Below are positions 6,216-7,150 of a stretch of DNA of 7,150 bases, piece by piece (position 1 is the first letter of the stretch; each line of letters begins with the position of its first letter). The position numbers were made by a program, and so were the translations under genes. Origin of the DNA: Verrucomicrobiota bacterium (GTDB lineage: Bacteria; Verrucomicrobiota; Verrucomicrobiia; Verrucomicrobiales; Akkermansiaceae). The notes under the pieces were generated by a model that saw only the letters and a program-made list of their open reading frames with translations, did no database searches and was not told where the DNA came from. Location of the stretch: assembly GCA_026397695.1 (NCBI GenBank), contig JAPLUJ010000438.1, positions 7,650 through 14,799 of the forward strand, read 5' to 3'.

Positions 6216-7150
6216 TCAGAGCACGCCGTTGGCGCAGTTGCATTCACCCTCGCCTCGCAGGGCGTGGATCAGGTTGGTGAGGGATTTCATCGCTTGGCGC
6301 GGCACGCTTTCATAGGTGCGCGAGCCGATGTGCGGAGTGATCAGGCAGTTGGGTGCACTGAGCAACGGATGATCTGCCGGCGGCGGTTCGACATCCAACA
6401 CATCCGCGCCGTAGCCGCCGACCTTGCCGCTGGTGAGGGCATCCACCATGTCGGCGGATTCGACGATTTCGCCGCGGGCGCAGTTGATGATGACCACGCC
6501 GTCTTTCATGGCGGCGATTTTCTCGCGCCGGATCATGCCGCGGGTTTCAGCGGATAGATTGCAATGGAGCGAGACAACATCGGCTTGGGTGAGCACTTCG
6601 TCCATCGTGGCGCAGCGGGTGATCTGGTGTTGGGCGGCGAAGACTTCGTCCCAGAACGGGTCGCAGGCAATGACATCCATGTCGAAGGCGCGGGCGCGGA
6701 TGGCCACTTCCCTGCCAATGCGACCTAGGCCGATGATGCCGATGGTTTTCTTGAAAATCTCGTGGCCGGTGAGCCGCAACCATTCGCCGCGGCGGGCGGC
6801 GGTGGCGGTGGTGACGATGTGTTTGACGAGTCCTAACAAAAGAGCGAAGGCATGCTCGGCGACCGTCATGTGGTTCACGCCAGGGGTGGAAAGAACCGGG
6901 ATTTTGAGTTCCTTGGTGGCGGGGATGTCGATTTTGTCAAGGCCGACGCCGTATTTCGAGATGACCTTTAGGCGCGGCAGGGATTTTTCCAGCACGGCGC
7001 GGCTGATGGCATCGTCGCCACACAGGAAGGCGTCGAAATCGCCGGCGAGTTTGAGCATGCTGGCTTCTGGCAGCAGGCCGCGTTCGCGCACGATCTCCCA
7101 GCCTTGGGCGGCCATCAGATCGTGGTGGGGACCGGGGGTGTCTTGGTAAC
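6216..7150 (-). CDS. D-2-hydroxyacid dehydrogenase, phosphoglycerate dehydrogenase-like (5' end outside window)
   Basis: This NAD-dependent enzyme family interconverts 2-hydroxyacids and 2-oxoacids; the closest functional group by motif is 3-phosphoglycerate dehydrogenase (first step of serine synthesis), but the substrate cannot be fixed. Numbering from ATG 7115, the motifs are KYGVGLDKID (54-63), STPGVNHMTVAEHAFALLLGL (76-96), the NAD loop GLGRIG (129-134) with Asp152 after the second strand, catalytic Arg214 in NCARGEIV, Glu243 in DVLDVEPP, and His262 in TPHIGS. The frame stays open upstream to the window edge (codons reading YQDTPGPHHDL before the Met), and family members usually have 10-20 more residues there, so the true start is probably outside. 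There is no C-terminal ACT domain, unlike long SerA enzymes. Its stop is one base from the stop of the convergent nucleotidyltransferase gene. Confidence 0.9.
   Translation of the reverse strand, partial: YQDTPGPHHDLMAAQGWEIVRERGLLPEASMLKLAGDFDAFLCGDDAISRAVLEKSLPRLKVISKYGVGLDKIDIPATKELKIPVLSTPGVNHMTVAEHAFALLLGLVKHIVTTATAARRGEWLRLTGHEIFKKTIGIIGLGRIGREVAIRARAFDMDVIACDPFWDEVFAAQHQITRCATMDEVLTQADVVSLHCNLSAETRGMIRREKIAAMKDGVVIINCARGEIVESADMVDALTSGKVGGYGADVLDVEPPPADHPLLSAPNCLITPHIGSRTYESVPRQAMKSLTNLIHALRGEGECNCANGVL

Noticed and set aside
6165..7149. Plus-strand frames opposite the hydroxyacid dehydrogenase.
   Set aside because: The minus-strand frame carries all catalytic and cofactor motifs of the family; the plus-strand frames have none.

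Overview
The window looks like a piece of a Verrucomicrobia chromosome (a Verrucomicrobiales-like bacterium is my best guess). It is moderately GC-rich, and its start codons mostly lack Shine-Dalgarno sequences. It also holds a perfect copy of the LexA operator described for Verrucomicrobia, TGTTC-N4-GAACA. The taxonomic call is inference; no rRNA or other decisive marker is present.

Layout. Positions 1-231 hold the 3' end of an unidentified gene. Positions 232-704 have no intact gene. This stretch holds a dense cluster of inverted repeats (232-403), the C-terminal remnant of an integron-type tyrosine recombinase on the minus strand (450-581), a LexA-box promoter pointing into that remnant (588-616), and a probable trmD promoter. 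trmD (705-1376) makes the tRNA m1G37 methyltransferase. A GNAT acetyltransferase gene (about 1441-1971) follows and ends 16 bases before a clpB start codon.

The clpB locus is the most striking part. The first 207 bases of the gene, including 6 bases before the ATG, occur twice as direct repeats: 1982-2188, cut off after codon 67, and 2931-3137, which continues into a complete 858-residue ClpB (2937-5513). Between the repeats lie 742 bases carrying a complete BrnT/BrnA type II toxin-antitoxin operon with a palindrome-rich promoter. The simplest reading is that a small toxin-antitoxin unit entered the 5' end of clpB with, or by means of, a replacement clpB 5' end, so this essential-type chaperone gene was rebuilt rather than broken.

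Downstream are a nucleotidyltransferase-fold protein related to the AbiEii/MNT type (5552-6214) and, convergent with it and separated by one base, a D-2-hydroxyacid dehydrogenase running off the right edge on the minus strand (6216-7150).

Functionally this is a housekeeping neighbourhood (tRNA modification, protein disaggregation, central metabolism) with two layers of mobile-DNA history: a decayed, possibly still SOS-wired integron integrase remnant, and a toxin-antitoxin insertion that preserves its target gene.
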